From contig NZ_RZIJ01000001.1 in NCBI RefSeq assembly GCF_003989665.1, positions 372,001 through 436,000 on the forward strand: a stretch of 64,000 nucleotides of DNA, written 5' to 3'. The position numbers were made by a program, and so were the translations under genes. The notes beneath the pieces are model-generated. The model was not told where the DNA came from, searched no databases, and saw nothing but the letters and a program-made list of their open reading frames with translations. The stretch comes from Azospirillum doebereinerae (GTDB taxonomy: Bacteria; Pseudomonadota; Alphaproteobacteria; Azospirillales; Azospirillaceae). Shown in pieces: positions 17,142 through 26,291 of this stretch; position 1 is the stretch's first letter, and the number at the start of each line of letters is the position of its first letter.

Positions 17142-19235
17142 TCAAGCCTCCTGCGGGCGGGCGGCGGGGGCCGGGGGCCGTCCGGTGCGGAACAGGATCC
17201 AGAAGAGAAGCGCGCTCGCCCCGCACAGCAGGCCGATGCCCAGCATCGCCTCGCGGTAGGAGGTGACGACCGCCACCGCCATCGCCGCGACGGGGCCGAG
17301 CGCTCCGCCCAGCCGCTCGATCAGCCGGTACCAGCCGATGGCCGAGGTCTCGGACAACCCACCCTCGCGGGCGATCTGCGAGACCAGGGTCAGCTGCGGG
17401 GCGCCGACCAGCGCCTGCGACAGGCCGAACAGCGCGATGGCCAGCGGCGGTCCCCACAAGGACTGGGTCGCCAGGATCGGCAGGCAGCTCGCCAGCGTGC
17501 CGATGCCGCCCAGCGCGATGAAGCCGCGCCGGGCCTGCCAGCGGTCGGACAGGCTAGCGGCCAGCGGCGACACCAGGATGAAGGCGACGAAATACATCAT
17601 CTGCACCCGCCCGACCTCGGACTTGCTGGCGCCGTCGGCGGTCAGCAGCAGCGGGATCAGGCAGAACAGGAAGGCGGTGGAGGCGATCTTGGTCGGGATG
17701 GCGCTGAGCAGCATCAGCGCCGAGAAGCGGAGGTTGCGGAACAGCGGACCGACGCTGCCCATCGGCGGGCGGGCCACGCCGGTGCCCGCCTCGCGGCCGC
17801 GCAGCAGCAGAACGCTGACCGACAGCCCGGCGCCCAGCGCCAGCACCGCGCCCAGCAGGAAGGTGGCGCGGAAGCCCGCTTGGTCGGCGATGATGCCGCC
17901 GCTGACCGGCCCGCAGACTCCGGCGGCCAGCAGCGCGCCGATGAACATCGCCATGCCGCCGGCCCGGTTGCGCGGCGTGGTGTGGTCGATGACGATGCCC
18001 TGCGCGGTGATCAGCACCAGCCCGTAGCCCAGCGCCGTCAAGCAGCGCCACAGCATCAGGTCGAGCAGCGAGGTCGAGAAGGCCGTCATGGCGAGCCCGA
18101 AAGACCCGAGCAGCGCCCCGGCCAGGAAGGAGCGCGAACGGCCCCAGCGTTCGGAGAAGCGCGCGCCGCCCGGCTGCGACAGCGCCCAGATCAGCATGAA
18201 CATCGTGATCGGCAGGCTGACCACGAGGTCGGGCGTCAACCACGGCACCTCGGTCGCGAAGGACTTGGCGTAGGCCGGCAGGAAGGGCCGCGACAGTTCC
18301 TCCGACAGGCAGAACAGGAAGACCGGCAGCCGTAGGAAGACGAGGTTGAGCGGCGGCGGCGGCGCGGCGGTGGAGGCCGGGTCGCGGAAGCGGAAGCGGC
18401 GGGCGAGATCCGCCAGCCCGGATTCGGCCCGGACGATGCGCGGATCGCCGGGCTCGAGCGAGCGACGCAGCTCCCCGACCCGCGCGGCCAGCGCGGCGTA
18501 GCGGGCGTTCACCGCGTCCAGCGCCTTGCGGACGCCGCTGTCGTCGCCGTCCTGACCGGCCGTGGCCGGCTGGGTGGCGCGGAAGTCGCCCTCCTGCGCC
18601 CCGTCGGCCAGCAGGCGCAGGGTCAGCACCCGCCGCATGGCGAGGTTCACGACCAGTTGCAGCACCTCGAAGATCAGCAGCACCGAGACGATGACGACCG
18701 ACAGCACGTCGAGCGCCAGATCGGTGGACGCCTTGGCGAGGAAGGCGCTGTCGACGCCGACGTGCAGGCGACCGGCCGGACCGGTCGGATCGCCCAGGAT
18801 CTGGTCGTTGTCGATGAAGCCGCGCGCCAGCCGGCCGTCGGCGCCGCCGGCCAGACGGCTTGGATCCAGCGTGGACAGGCCCTCCAGCGGCTTGCCGGAC
18901 GCCGCGACGATGCGGCCCGAGGAATCGGTGATCGCGACGTAGGCGATGTCGGCGTGCCGCCCCACTTCGGCCGCGAACAGGGCGTCGAGGCCCGGCATCC
19001 TGTTCAGCGGGATGCGCGCCTCCAGCCCCCGGTTGACCTGGGAGGCGAGCAGACCGCCGACGGTCTGCGCCTTGCGGGCCAGCTCGGGCTGGAACAGCGG
19101 ATCGAAGCCGCGCAGCGACAGCCAGGAGGCCGCCCCGGCGGCCAGCAGCAGCACCGCGACCGTGACGATGGTCAGGCGCAGCACCAGCGCGCCGATGGGG
19201 TCACGCACGCTCTTCGTCTTTTCGGCGCCGCTCAT
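17142..19235 (-). CDS. Sensor domain fused to MFS transporter
   Basis: Residues 1-200 of 697 look like a receptor: a membrane helix (about 18-40), a periplasmic cache-like domain containing IAYVAITDSSGRIVAAS, and a second helix (about 178-200). A cytoplasmic helical linker (205-300) precedes a complete 12-helix major facilitator domain (about 305-685) with an RFSERWGRSRSF-type loop between helices 2 and 3. Most MFS proteins lack any sensor domain, so this could be a ligand-gated transporter or a transceptor. It overlaps the upstream sensor by 4 bases and ends 5 bases before the binding-protein start, implying tight coupling. The substrate is unknown. Confidence 0.85.
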   Translation of the reverse strand: MSGAEKTKSVRDPIGALVLRLTIVTVAVLLLAAGAASWLSLRGFDPLFQPELARKAQTVGGLLASQVNRGLEARIPLNRMPGLDALFAAEVGRHADIAYVAITDSSGRIVAASGKPLEGLSTLDPSRLAGGADGRLARGFIDNDQILGDPTGPAGRLHVGVDSAFLAKASTDLALDVLSVVIVSVLLIFEVLQLVVNLAMRRVLTLRLLADGAQEGDFRATQPATAGQDGDDSGVRKALDAVNARYAALAARVGELRRSLEPGDPRIVRAESGLADLARRFRFRDPASTAAPPPPLNLVFLRLPVFLFCLSEELSRPFLPAYAKSFATEVPWLTPDLVVSLPITMFMLIWALSQPGGARFSERWGRSRSFLAGALLGSFGLAMTAFSTSLLDLMLWRCLTALGYGLVLITAQGIVIDHTTPRNRAGGMAMFIGALLAAGVCGPVSGGIIADQAGFRATFLLGAVLALGAGLSVSVLLLRGREAGTGVARPPMGSVGPLFRNLRFSALMLLSAIPTKIASTAFLFCLIPLLLTADGASKSEVGRVQMMYFVAFILVSPLAASLSDRWQARRGFIALGGIGTLASCLPILATQSLWGPPLAIALFGLSQALVGAPQLTLVSQIAREGGLSETSAIGWYRLIERLGGALGPVAAMAVAVVTSYREAMLGIGLLCGASALLFWILFRTGRPPAPAARPQEA

Positions 19236-19969
19236 CGGACCGCTCCGCGCGGAGCCACGGACTCCAGTTCGTGTTCGAAAGAGTCCATCGCCCGGTCGGC
19301 CTCGCCGATGGCGTGGTCGAGACGCTGGCGCACCGCGCCCAGCGGCGCCGCGCCGGCCGCCAGCCCGCGCCGCCCGCCGCCCTGGCGGACGACCAGGAAG
19401 ACGGCGACGAGGGTGACCACGGCCGCGACCGCGACGAGAAGCAGGATTCCGGCGGCGAGGTCGCTCTCGACCTTGGCGATGCGCCCGCGCAAGCCGCCCA
19501 GCGAGGAGCGCAGCACGACCTCCCCCACCGTCTGGCCGAAGCTGTTGCGGACGCCGACGCCGAGGATCAGGGCGTCGCCGACGATCTGCTGGCGGGTGCC
19601 GCCGGAGAGCGCCAGCCCGTCCTCCCAGCGCACCGGGTTGGGCTGGCCGATGGCGGCGCGGTCGCCGGCGAACAGGATCGTGTCGCGGTCGTCCACCACC
19701 TCGACGCCGAGGATCTCCTCGCCGGACGCGGCGCGCTCCACCTGGGCCTGGAGATCCACCAACTCCGACAGGTCGAGACCGAGCGTCAGCCCGTACTCGA
19801 CCCGCCGCCGCATCTCGTCGGCGACGACCAGCAGGCGGGAGCTGGTGACGTCACGCAGTTTCTGCTCGAACTTCAGCGCGGACAGGACCACCGACAGCAG
19901 GACGGCCAGCGCGACCGTGGCCGCGATGACCGCGCCGGTGCGCAGCGCCAGGACACCGCCAACCCTCAT
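19232..19969 (-). CDS. Membrane sensor protein (cache-like), first gene of the sensor module
   Basis: This 245-residue protein has a membrane helix at about 8-30, a periplasmic domain of about 120 residues including ILGVEVVDDRDTILFAGDR, a second helix at about 168-193, and a short cytoplasmic tail without enzyme motifs. Its start is only 30 bases after the tssK stop on the same strand, and its own stop overlaps the MFS-fusion start. The sensor module therefore appears to be an extension of the T6SS transcription unit. No family name can be given with confidence. Confidence 0.75.
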   Translation of the reverse strand: MRVGGVLALRTGAVIAATVALAVLLSVVLSALKFEQKLRDVTSSRLLVVADEMRRRVEYGLTLGLDLSELVDLQAQVERAASGEEILGVEVVDDRDTILFAGDRAAIGQPNPVRWEDGLALSGGTRQQIVGDALILGVGVRNSFGQTVGEVVLRSSLGGLRGRIAKVESDLAAGILLLVAVAAVVTLVAVFLVVRQGGGRRGLAAGAAPLGAVRQRLDHAIGEADRAMDSFEHELESVAPRGAVR

Positions 19970-19999
19970 GAACCTGCCACTCCGGAATGTCGCGCTGGA

Positions 20000-21334
20000 T
20001 CAGCCACGGATCGCCCAAAGCTCCATCGCCACTTGGGGAAAGTCACCCGCCAGATGAACCGCGATTCCGCCCGAGGTTGCAAGCTGTTTCCAAATCGGGC
20101 TACCCCGTTCCAGCTCAAAATACACAGCACCGGCATGATAAGGCAGCTGGCGGGGCGCGACGGGCAATGGCCTTACTCGAATTCCGGGCAATTGGACATT
20201 GACGAGTTCACGGATTTGTTCGACCGAGCCGATCTTCACCAAGGCCGGGAAGTTGCGGCGCAGCGCCTCGCCGGGCATGTCGGCGCGCACCGCCAGGACG
20301 AAGCTGGCCGTGGTGATGAGCGTGCGGTCGGCGATGGTGCCGACGCGGATGCCGTATTTGCGCTCCTGCAGCTCGATGGGGATCGCGGTCTGCTCCAGGA
20401 CGGCGCTGAGCGAGCGGCGGATCTCGGCGATCACCGGCTCCAGCGTGCCCTGGAGGTCGTCGTGGCGGTAGGGCGGGAAGGAGGGCGGGCGCTTGTTGGC
20501 GGCGGTGAAGGTCGCCAGTTCGCCGGCCAGCCCCAGCGCCAAGCCGTGCAGGCGCTCCGGGTGGATGTCGGGCATGCGGGCGAGGTTGGCGACGACCGGC
20601 TCCATCCGGTTGACGACCTGGAGCATCAGGAAGTCGGCGATCTCCGCCGCCCCCCGCGCGCCAGAGCCGGAAACGCGGGCGGCCAGCGCCTCGCCCCGGC
20701 TGCCCAGCAGGCCCTGGATCTCGGTGACGTAGCCGGACAGCGGCACCAGCGCCGCGACGTTGAGGGCCGGCGGGATGTAGCGCTCGTCGAGCGTGGCGTG
20801 GCGGTCGGACCGCACCTCCTGGATGCGGGCGAGGCCCAGGCAGTGGTAGCCGGCGCGCTCCTGCCGCTCCAGCCGGTAGCGCAGACGCAGCTTGCCGGTG
20901 CGGATGCGCGACACGCTGGCGGAATTGGCGACGGCGTCCACCGTCTCTCCCTCCTGCCCGACGTAGCGGGTGGCGGAATCGGCGCTCTCGCCCACCTCGA
21001 ACTCGACGCCGCCGCGCTGGCGGACCGGCAAGGCGAGGTAGACGATGCTCGACCCCAGCGTCTCGGGCAGGTCGAGCGGGGGCGGCGGGTCGTCGTCCTC
21101 GGGGATGTTGATCGGGGTGCCGTCCTCCAGGATGCCCTTGCAGCGCAGCACGGCGAACTTGCCGACGGCCAGAAGCTCCCGGTTGATGGTCAGCTCGGTG
21201 ATGCCCCAGGCGAAGGGCCGGATGCCGCCGACGCGGCCGCGCACCAGCCGCTCGACGTAGCGGTCCTGCTGCTGGAAATGCTGCGCCCGCAGGAACATCC
21301 CCTCGGACCAGATGACCTTGTCGTCCCAGCTCAT
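20000..21334 (-). CDS. tssK: T6SS baseplate subunit TssK
   Basis: This 444-residue protein has the family's N-terminal signature (VIWSEGMFLRAQHFQQQDRY) and the usual length. TssK trimers link the T6SS baseplate to the TssJLM membrane complex. The ATG at 21334 precedes the conserved MSWDDKVIW start and has AAGGA upstream. It follows the FHA gene and directly precedes the sensor-type module. Confidence 0.97.
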   Translation of the reverse strand: MSWDDKVIWSEGMFLRAQHFQQQDRYVERLVRGRVGGIRPFAWGITELTINRELLAVGKFAVLRCKGILEDGTPINIPEDDDPPPPLDLPETLGSSIVYLALPVRQRGGVEFEVGESADSATRYVGQEGETVDAVANSASVSRIRTGKLRLRYRLERQERAGYHCLGLARIQEVRSDRHATLDERYIPPALNVAALVPLSGYVTEIQGLLGSRGEALAARVSGSGARGAAEIADFLMLQVVNRMEPVVANLARMPDIHPERLHGLALGLAGELATFTAANKRPPSFPPYRHDDLQGTLEPVIAEIRRSLSAVLEQTAIPIELQERKYGIRVGTIADRTLITTASFVLAVRADMPGEALRRNFPALVKIGSVEQIRELVNVQLPGIRVRPLPVAPRQLPYHAGAVYFELERGSPIWKQLATSGGIAVHLAGDFPQVAMELWAIRG

Positions 21335-21398
21335 GGGCGCGTTCCTTTGTACGAACGGGGAATCGGTGTCGGGTTCGGTGTCGGAGTCCGGGCGCCGC

Positions 21399-22643
21399 TC
21401 ATCCGCCCAGCACCTGCCGGTGGATCGGCAGCAGGCGCCGGTAGAGCGCCGCCAAGCGCGCGTCACCGTCGGTGGTCTCGCCGGCCAGCTCGCGGATGGC
21501 GGCCAGCAGCGCCGACTGGTGCGCCGCGCCGTCGTCGGTGACCGCGCGCAGCAGCGCCTCGGCCTCCCCGGCGGGAAGCGCGCTCAGGCGGGCCAGCGCG
21601 TCGTCGGCGCCGACGGCCCGGCGCAGCGGGGAATCGCCCTGCGCCAGCGTGTCGTCGGGGTCGAGGCCGAGCATTGCCTCCAGCGCCGCCTGCCGGCGGA
21701 CGAGGCCCATCACCACGTCGACCAGCGCGCGGGTCAGCGCCGTCTGGTCGGCGGTCGGGGTGGTGGCCGGGGCGGCGGGGAACGGCGTCGGCGCGGGCGC
21801 GCGGCCGAAGGCCGGCGGCACCAGCGGCTCGTCGTCCCAGTCGTCGGGCAGCGCGGAGGCTGCCGGAGCGGGCGGCGGCGCCTGGAACGGGGATGGAGCC
21901 TGGGACGACGGCAAATCGGCGGGGCTCAGCGGCTCGTCGAGCCAGTCGTCGGGAATGCCGGAGCTGTCGGTCGCCACCCGCATCGTGCCGAGGTCGTCGG
22001 GGGCGAAATCCACCTGACCGGCCTTGGGCCAGGACGCCTCCGCCTCGTTGCCGGCGGCGGTCGGCTGCCAGGAGCCGCCTCCCCCGCCCACGCCCCAGCC
22101 GCTGCCGCCACCGCCGCTGTCCCAGCCGCCGTCGGCGCGCGGCGCGCGTTCGCCGAACAGGTCGTCGTCCTCGGGGATCGGCATCATCGGCACGGCGCCG
22201 CGCCCGTAGGACGGCGCGAAGGGGTCGTCCGCCGCCGGGGGACCGCCGAAGCCACCGGAGGCGGCGGGCGTGTCGCCGGAACGCAGCACGGCCAGGAAGG
22301 GGTCGTTGGCGGGCGGCGCCTCGTCGGCGGCGAAGCCGGCGCGGATGACGTAGCCGCCCAGCCGCAGCCGGTCGCCGTCGCCGATCACCGCCGAATTGCC
22401 GCGTCCGATCGGCGCTCCGGCGTCGTTCAGGAAGACGCCGTTGGTCGAGCTGTCGATGACGACGTAGACGCCACCCTTGAACTCGACCATGCAGTGGGTC
22501 TTGGACAGCGCCCGTTCCGGATCGCTCAACGCCCAGTCGCACTCGACGCCGCGCCCGATGACCAGCCGCCCGGTGCCGAGATCGCGTGTCAGATCGCCGC
22601 CCTGAGAGGGTGGGCCTTGGATCAGGGTCAGTCGAAGCTTCAT
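21399..22643 (-). CDS. tagH: T6SS FHA-domain protein (ImpI/TagH-like)
   Basis: Residues 1-105 of 414 form an FHA phosphothreonine-binding domain: LVIGRG, LSKTHCMVEF and DSSTNGVFLN carry the conserved Gly-Arg, Ser-x-x-His and Asn-Gly residues. A Pro/Ala/Gly-rich, acidic linker follows (110-300) and then a helical C-terminal domain (about 305-410). In T6SS, Fha proteins bind partners phosphorylated by the PpkA kinase; the candidate kinase is at 47639 and a likely phospho-target lies in TssL. It precedes tssK by 64 bases. Confidence 0.92.
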   Translation of the reverse strand: MKLRLTLIQGPPSQGGDLTRDLGTGRLVIGRGVECDWALSDPERALSKTHCMVEFKGGVYVVIDSSTNGVFLNDAGAPIGRGNSAVIGDGDRLRLGGYVIRAGFAADEAPPANDPFLAVLRSGDTPAASGGFGGPPAADDPFAPSYGRGAVPMMPIPEDDDLFGERAPRADGGWDSGGGGSGWGVGGGGGSWQPTAAGNEAEASWPKAGQVDFAPDDLGTMRVATDSSGIPDDWLDEPLSPADLPSSQAPSPFQAPPPAPAASALPDDWDDEPLVPPAFGRAPAPTPFPAAPATTPTADQTALTRALVDVVMGLVRRQAALEAMLGLDPDDTLAQGDSPLRRAVGADDALARLSALPAGEAEALLRAVTDDGAAHQSALLAAIRELAGETTDGDARLAALYRRLLPIHRQVLGG

Positions 22644-22647
22644 GGCG

Positions 22648-23280
22648 TCACGCCCCCACCTTGCCGCTGCCGCCGTTGGCGATGTCGAGCGCCTGGACCA
22701 GCGTCGCGCGCTGGCGGGCCGGCGCCTCCTTGGGCACGGCGGCGGCGGCCATCAGCACGGCGGCGGCGGCGGCCGTGCCGGTCAGCCCGTCGCCCGGCGG
22801 GATCACCACCGCCGCGTCGGGGGGCGCGAGGCTACCGCCCGACCAGAAGGCGGCCATCGCCGCGTAGGCGCAGGCGGTCTGGAAGTTCGCCGCCTCGGCC
22901 GGGGCGAAGGTGGCGCGGCGGTTCTCCTCCGTCGGGCGGTAGACCCAGGCCTCCGCCGCCTCCAGCGCCGCGACGTCGGCCGGCGCCGCGTCGGGGGCCA
23001 GGGCGCCGCGCGCGGCGAGGCAGCCCCACCACACCGCCTCGCGGCGCGGCAGGGCCATGCCCAGCAGACGGATGGCGTCCACGAACAGTTCGGCCTCGAT
23101 CAGCGCCTTGAGGAAGGGCGCCGTCCCGACGTTCGGCGCCATCAGCGCCGTCGCCTCGGGCGACAGCTCCAGCCCCGCGACCGCCTGGGCCGCGTGGGCG
23201 AACCGCAATTTCGGCAACAACCCGATGTCCACCTGACCGAACCCCGCTCGAAAAACCACCGTTGCGTCGTGACCGGACAC
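22648..23280 (-). CDS. T6SS-associated DUF6931-like protein
   Basis: A 210-residue Ala-rich soluble protein, with a helical N-terminal domain (LRFAHAAQAVAGLELSPEA) and a C-terminal part predicted helical (AAAAVLMAAAAVPKEAPAR). It lies between vgrG and the FHA gene, 4 bases before the latter, where T6SS loci often encode DUF6931-type proteins of unknown role. The start is uncertain: GTG at 23280 and TTG at 23283 are both possible and neither has a well-spaced ribosome-binding site. A small adaptor or FHA-linked function is conceivable but not shown. Confidence 0.65.
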   Translation of the reverse strand: MSGHDATVVFRAGFGQVDIGLLPKLRFAHAAQAVAGLELSPEATALMAPNVGTAPFLKALIEAELFVDAIRLLGMALPRREAVWWGCLAARGALAPDAAPADVAALEAAEAWVYRPTEENRRATFAPAEAANFQTACAYAAMAAFWSGGSLAPPDAAVVIPPGDGLTGTAAAAAVLMAAAAVPKEAPARQRATLVQALDIANGGSGKVGA

Positions 23281-23296
23281 CAACCCTGACCGGCCA

Positions 23297-25417
23297 TCAG
23301 TTGATGGTGACGACCCCGCCCTTGATCTGCACCATGGCGTCGCCGTTGACCTGCGTCATCGCCCCCTTGATCTGCACCTGCATGTCGCCGGTGAGCTTGA
23401 CCATGGACCCTTTGATGGTGACGCCCATCTGGTCGATCTTGAGGCTGTTGGCACCGACCTTCAACTCGATCGCCGTCCCGGCCTCTATTTTGACCGACCC
23501 GGCGGTGCATTTGATCGACGCGTCGCCCATCCCGAGCTTCAGCGAATAATCGCCCTGCTTGACGTCCTGGGTGACGTTGCCCTGGGACACCGTCAGCGTC
23601 TCGTTCCCCTGGGACACGGTGGCCGCCCGGTTGCCCTTGCTGACCGTGTGGGTGTCGTTGCCCTTGGAGACGGTAACCGTCCGGTTGCCCTCCCCCACCG
23701 TCAGCGACTGGTTGCCCTTGGTCACCTCGTGGGTGTCGTTGCCCTCCGACACGGTGACGGTGCGGTTGCCCTTGGTGATGGTGACCTTCTCGTTGCCTTC
23801 CGACACCGTTTCGGTGCGGTCGTTCTTCACGGTGATGGTCTGGTCGTGATCGACCTGGAGACTGTCGTCGTTCTCCACCATCCGCTTGAAGTCCTTCTGG
23901 GCGTGGACGTAGATCTCCTCCGCGTCCTTCTTGTCCTCGAAGCGCAGTTCGTTGAACGTCTCGGCGCTGCCGCCCTTGCTGGAGCGGGTCTTCATGCCGC
24001 TCTGGGTCTTGTTGTCGGGCAGCGTGTAAGGCGGCATGTTCTCGGCGTTGTAGACGCAGCCGGTGATCAGCGGCCGGTCGGGATCGCCGCCGAGATAATC
24101 GACCACCACCTCCATGCCGACGCGCGGGGTGAAGATGGTGCCCCAGTTCTTGCCGGCCATGGTCTGGGCGACGCGGATCCAGACGAAGCTGGTCTCGTCG
24201 TTGGCGCCCTTGCGGTCCCAATGGAACTGGACCCGGACGCGGCCGTATTTGTCGCAGTAGATCTCCTCGCCGCTGGGGCCGACCACGGTGGCGGTGTCCG
24301 GCCCGTGGGTGCGCGGGCGCGGCACCGGCGGCGGGCGGAACACGACGCTGTCGGGGATCGCGGTGAAGCGGTTGGAGAACTGGGGCGCGGCGCCGCTGTT
24401 GCCGAGATGGCTCTCGTCCTGGGCGGAGAGCGCGACGGAGGTCAGCACATAGCCCTGGCCGATCTCGGACGCCACGGCGTGGCTGGTCATCTCGATCTTG
24501 CCGCCGGCCAGGAAGCCCCGGTAGGTGCCGCTGCCCTCGACCCGGTCGTAGCCGGTCTCGGTCTCCTCCATCCGCAGGCGGGAGAGCGCGGTGCCGTCGG
24601 CCTTCAGCGTGTACCCGCCCGGATAGTCGAAGCGCTCGTGCGACTTGAAGGCGGCGACGCTCAGCACGGTGGTGGTGGTCGCGGTCAGGTCGGTGCTCGG
24701 CGTCTCGAAATTGTAGTCCTTGAGCGTCCACTTGCCGGTCTCGTAGGACTGGCCGTGCGACCAGCCGTCGATCAGCAGGGTGTTGGCCTGGGTCGCCGCC
24801 GCGTGGATGACGTCCTTGTCGAGGCAGTCGGTGTAGCCGGCGGCGGAATCGCTCAGCACCAGCGTGTGCTTCCCAGCCTCGTGCTGGAAATAGAAGTAGA
24901 TGCCCTCGTCCTGGAGCAGGCGGGCGATGAAGTCGAAATGCGTCTCGCGGTACTGCACGCAGACCGGGCGCGGGTTGTGGGTGCCGGACAGCCCCTGCTT
25001 CTTGACCTCGGTCACGCCGGAATCGGCCAGCACGGCGTCGACGATCTGCACGACGCTCTTGTCCTGGAACACCTGGCAGTCGGAGCGCAGCGTGGTCAGC
25101 CACAGGGTCGGCACGATCTCGGCCGTGTAGCGGCGGTAGCCGCGCAGCGCCATCGGGCCGGCGGCAAAGGTTTTGACGATGCCGTTGATGATCCGGGGCT
25201 CGCCGCCCTTGCGCGCGATGGACAGCGTCAACGACTTGCCGAGGATGTCGCCCGGCGCGATCGCCACATCCGACGAGATCAGGCTGATCGTGTAGTGGAA
25301 GAGGCTCGACAGCCCCTCCTCGCCCTCGACGGCGACGGGGATCAGGACATCCGTGCCCAGCGGCGACGCCAGCGACAGAAGCCGGCCGGCCTGCGAGATG
25401 GTTGGCACGTCCGACAT
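23297..25417 (-). CDS. tssI: T6SS spike protein VgrG
   Basis: This 706-residue protein has the gp27-like N-terminal half, including HNPRPVCVQYRETHFDFIAR and LLQDEGIYFYFQ. The gp5 OB-fold region follows with YGRVRVQFHWDRKG and SFVWIRVAQTMAGKNWGT. The C-terminal spike is a repeat helix of ten 9-residue units, then a short Gly/Val tail ending IKGGVVTIN. No extra effector domain follows. The ATG at 25417 has GAAGGA upstream. It forms the trimeric tip of the Hcp tube and carries PAAR. Just upstream is a palindromic element and hcp. Confidence 0.97.
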   Translation of the reverse strand: MSDVPTISQAGRLLSLASPLGTDVLIPVAVEGEEGLSSLFHYTISLISSDVAIAPGDILGKSLTLSIARKGGEPRIINGIVKTFAAGPMALRGYRRYTAEIVPTLWLTTLRSDCQVFQDKSVVQIVDAVLADSGVTEVKKQGLSGTHNPRPVCVQYRETHFDFIARLLQDEGIYFYFQHEAGKHTLVLSDSAAGYTDCLDKDVIHAAATQANTLLIDGWSHGQSYETGKWTLKDYNFETPSTDLTATTTTVLSVAAFKSHERFDYPGGYTLKADGTALSRLRMEETETGYDRVEGSGTYRGFLAGGKIEMTSHAVASEIGQGYVLTSVALSAQDESHLGNSGAAPQFSNRFTAIPDSVVFRPPPVPRPRTHGPDTATVVGPSGEEIYCDKYGRVRVQFHWDRKGANDETSFVWIRVAQTMAGKNWGTIFTPRVGMEVVVDYLGGDPDRPLITGCVYNAENMPPYTLPDNKTQSGMKTRSSKGGSAETFNELRFEDKKDAEEIYVHAQKDFKRMVENDDSLQVDHDQTITVKNDRTETVSEGNEKVTITKGNRTVTVSEGNDTHEVTKGNQSLTVGEGNRTVTVSKGNDTHTVSKGNRAATVSQGNETLTVSQGNVTQDVKQGDYSLKLGMGDASIKCTAGSVKIEAGTAIELKVGANSLKIDQMGVTIKGSMVKLTGDMQVQIKGAMTQVNGDAMVQIKGGVVTIN
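23534..23803 (-). repeat. Ten tandem 27-nt units inside vgrG
   Basis: This stretch encodes ten consecutive 9-residue units of the form SxGNxTxTV (for example SKGNDTHTV, SQGNETLTV, TKGNQSLTV). It spans exactly 270 bases without indels. The units form one beta-strand turn each in the VgrG needle. They are degenerate at DNA level and are not CRISPR repeats. Confidence 0.85.
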
Positions 25418-25471
25418 GCGATCCACGGTCCTTCGAAGTGATGCGGTGGGGAGGTGTACGCCTGACAAGAA

Positions 25472-25598
25472 CTGATTTAAGCCCTTCTCCCCTTGCGGGA
25501 GAAGGGTTGGGATGAGGGGTGTTCGCCAAAGGCGAAGAAGAGGTTTGCGTACCCCTCACCCCAACCCCTCTCCCGCAAGGGGAGAGGGGCTAAATCAG
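25472..25598. repeat. 127-bp palindromic MITE-like element between hcp and vgrG
   Basis: The outer ends CTGATTTAAGCC and GGCTAAATCAG are inverted repeats with one mismatch-insertion. Inside, both halves carry a GC-rich hairpin (CTTCTCCCCTTGCGGGAGAAG and its partner CCTCTCCCGCAAGGGGAGAGG are each self-complementary) and a TGGG(A/G)TGAGGGGT stretch mirrored as ACCCCTCACCCCA. The element has no coding capacity and lies between the hcp stop and vgrG start. It belongs to the family seen at 36661, 50180 and 55795. Confidence 0.8.
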
Positions 25599-25691
25599 CG
25601 CCCACGGGGGATTCGTCCCCGGCCCGCCCCCGCTCCGCCCAGGGAAGGGCGAAGGCCGTGGCGGGGACGGGGGGGGCGAACCCGCCCGTTA

Positions 25692-26168
25692 TCAGGCGCT
25701 CTTGGTCGTCGACAGGTCGTAGGAGACCGAGATCGGCGTGCCGGCCTTGTTCTTGTCGTCGTAGGGGATGAACTTGTACTCCATCTTCGTGAAGCTGATG
25801 GAGATCGACTCCGACGGACGGTCGCCGCCGCTGGACATCGAGTAGGCCGAGACCAGGGCGTTGGTCAGGGTGTATTCGGCGTAGGTGTTGCCCGGGCTGC
25901 CGGTGGTGACGAGGTGGATCTGCACCTTCTTGCCGGCCGCGCCCGTGCAGGACTCGACGAAGAACTTCGGCGAGGACGAGTCCATCAGCTTGGTGATGGT
26001 GACTTCGCTGACCGACGGCTCCGACGCTTCGCGGTTGGTGGTGGCGCCCGACGGGGTGCTGATGGCGCGGCCGACACCCCACTGGAGGGAACCGACGTCC
26101 AGCCACTTCTTGTGGGTGTCGTGGGTCGCTTCGCCGTCGATGCCGTCGTACTTGATGTAGATCGCCAT
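25692..26168 (-). CDS. tssD: T6SS tube protein Hcp
   Basis: This 158-residue protein is the tube subunit. MAIYIKYDGIDGEATHDTHKKW is shortened here to its key parts: IYIKYDGIDGE at the start, then SGATTNREASEPSVSEVTITK and FTKMEYKFIPYD, all typical of Hcp. Six copies form rings that stack inside the sheath and carry effectors. AGGAG stands 6 bases before the ATG. It is separated from clpV by 123 bases containing small GC hairpins and from vgrG by the palindromic element, so it may have its own promoter and be expressed more strongly than its neighbours. Confidence 0.97.
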   Translation of the reverse strand: MAIYIKYDGIDGEATHDTHKKWLDVGSLQWGVGRAISTPSGATTNREASEPSVSEVTITKLMDSSSPKFFVESCTGAAGKKVQIHLVTTGSPGNTYAEYTLTNALVSAYSMSSGGDRPSESISISFTKMEYKFIPYDDKNKAGTPISVSYDLSTTKSA

Positions 26169-26291
26169 GAAAGTCTCCTCGGGTGTGTTGGGTGACGATT
26201 TCGTTGGTGGTGTTTTCTTACGAAAGATACCGGGACCTGCGCTGTGACGGGCGTCACCGCCCGCCGTTATTTGCGCGGATCCCCGGGGCGA

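Noticed and set aside
16084..19235. Complete ABC importer
   Set aside because: Only a binding protein is present; the adjacent membrane protein is an MFS fusion and no ATPase gene is near.
23534..23803. Periodic 27-nt repeats resembling a CRISPR array
   Set aside because: There are no unique spacers; units are contiguous, in frame and encode the VgrG spike.
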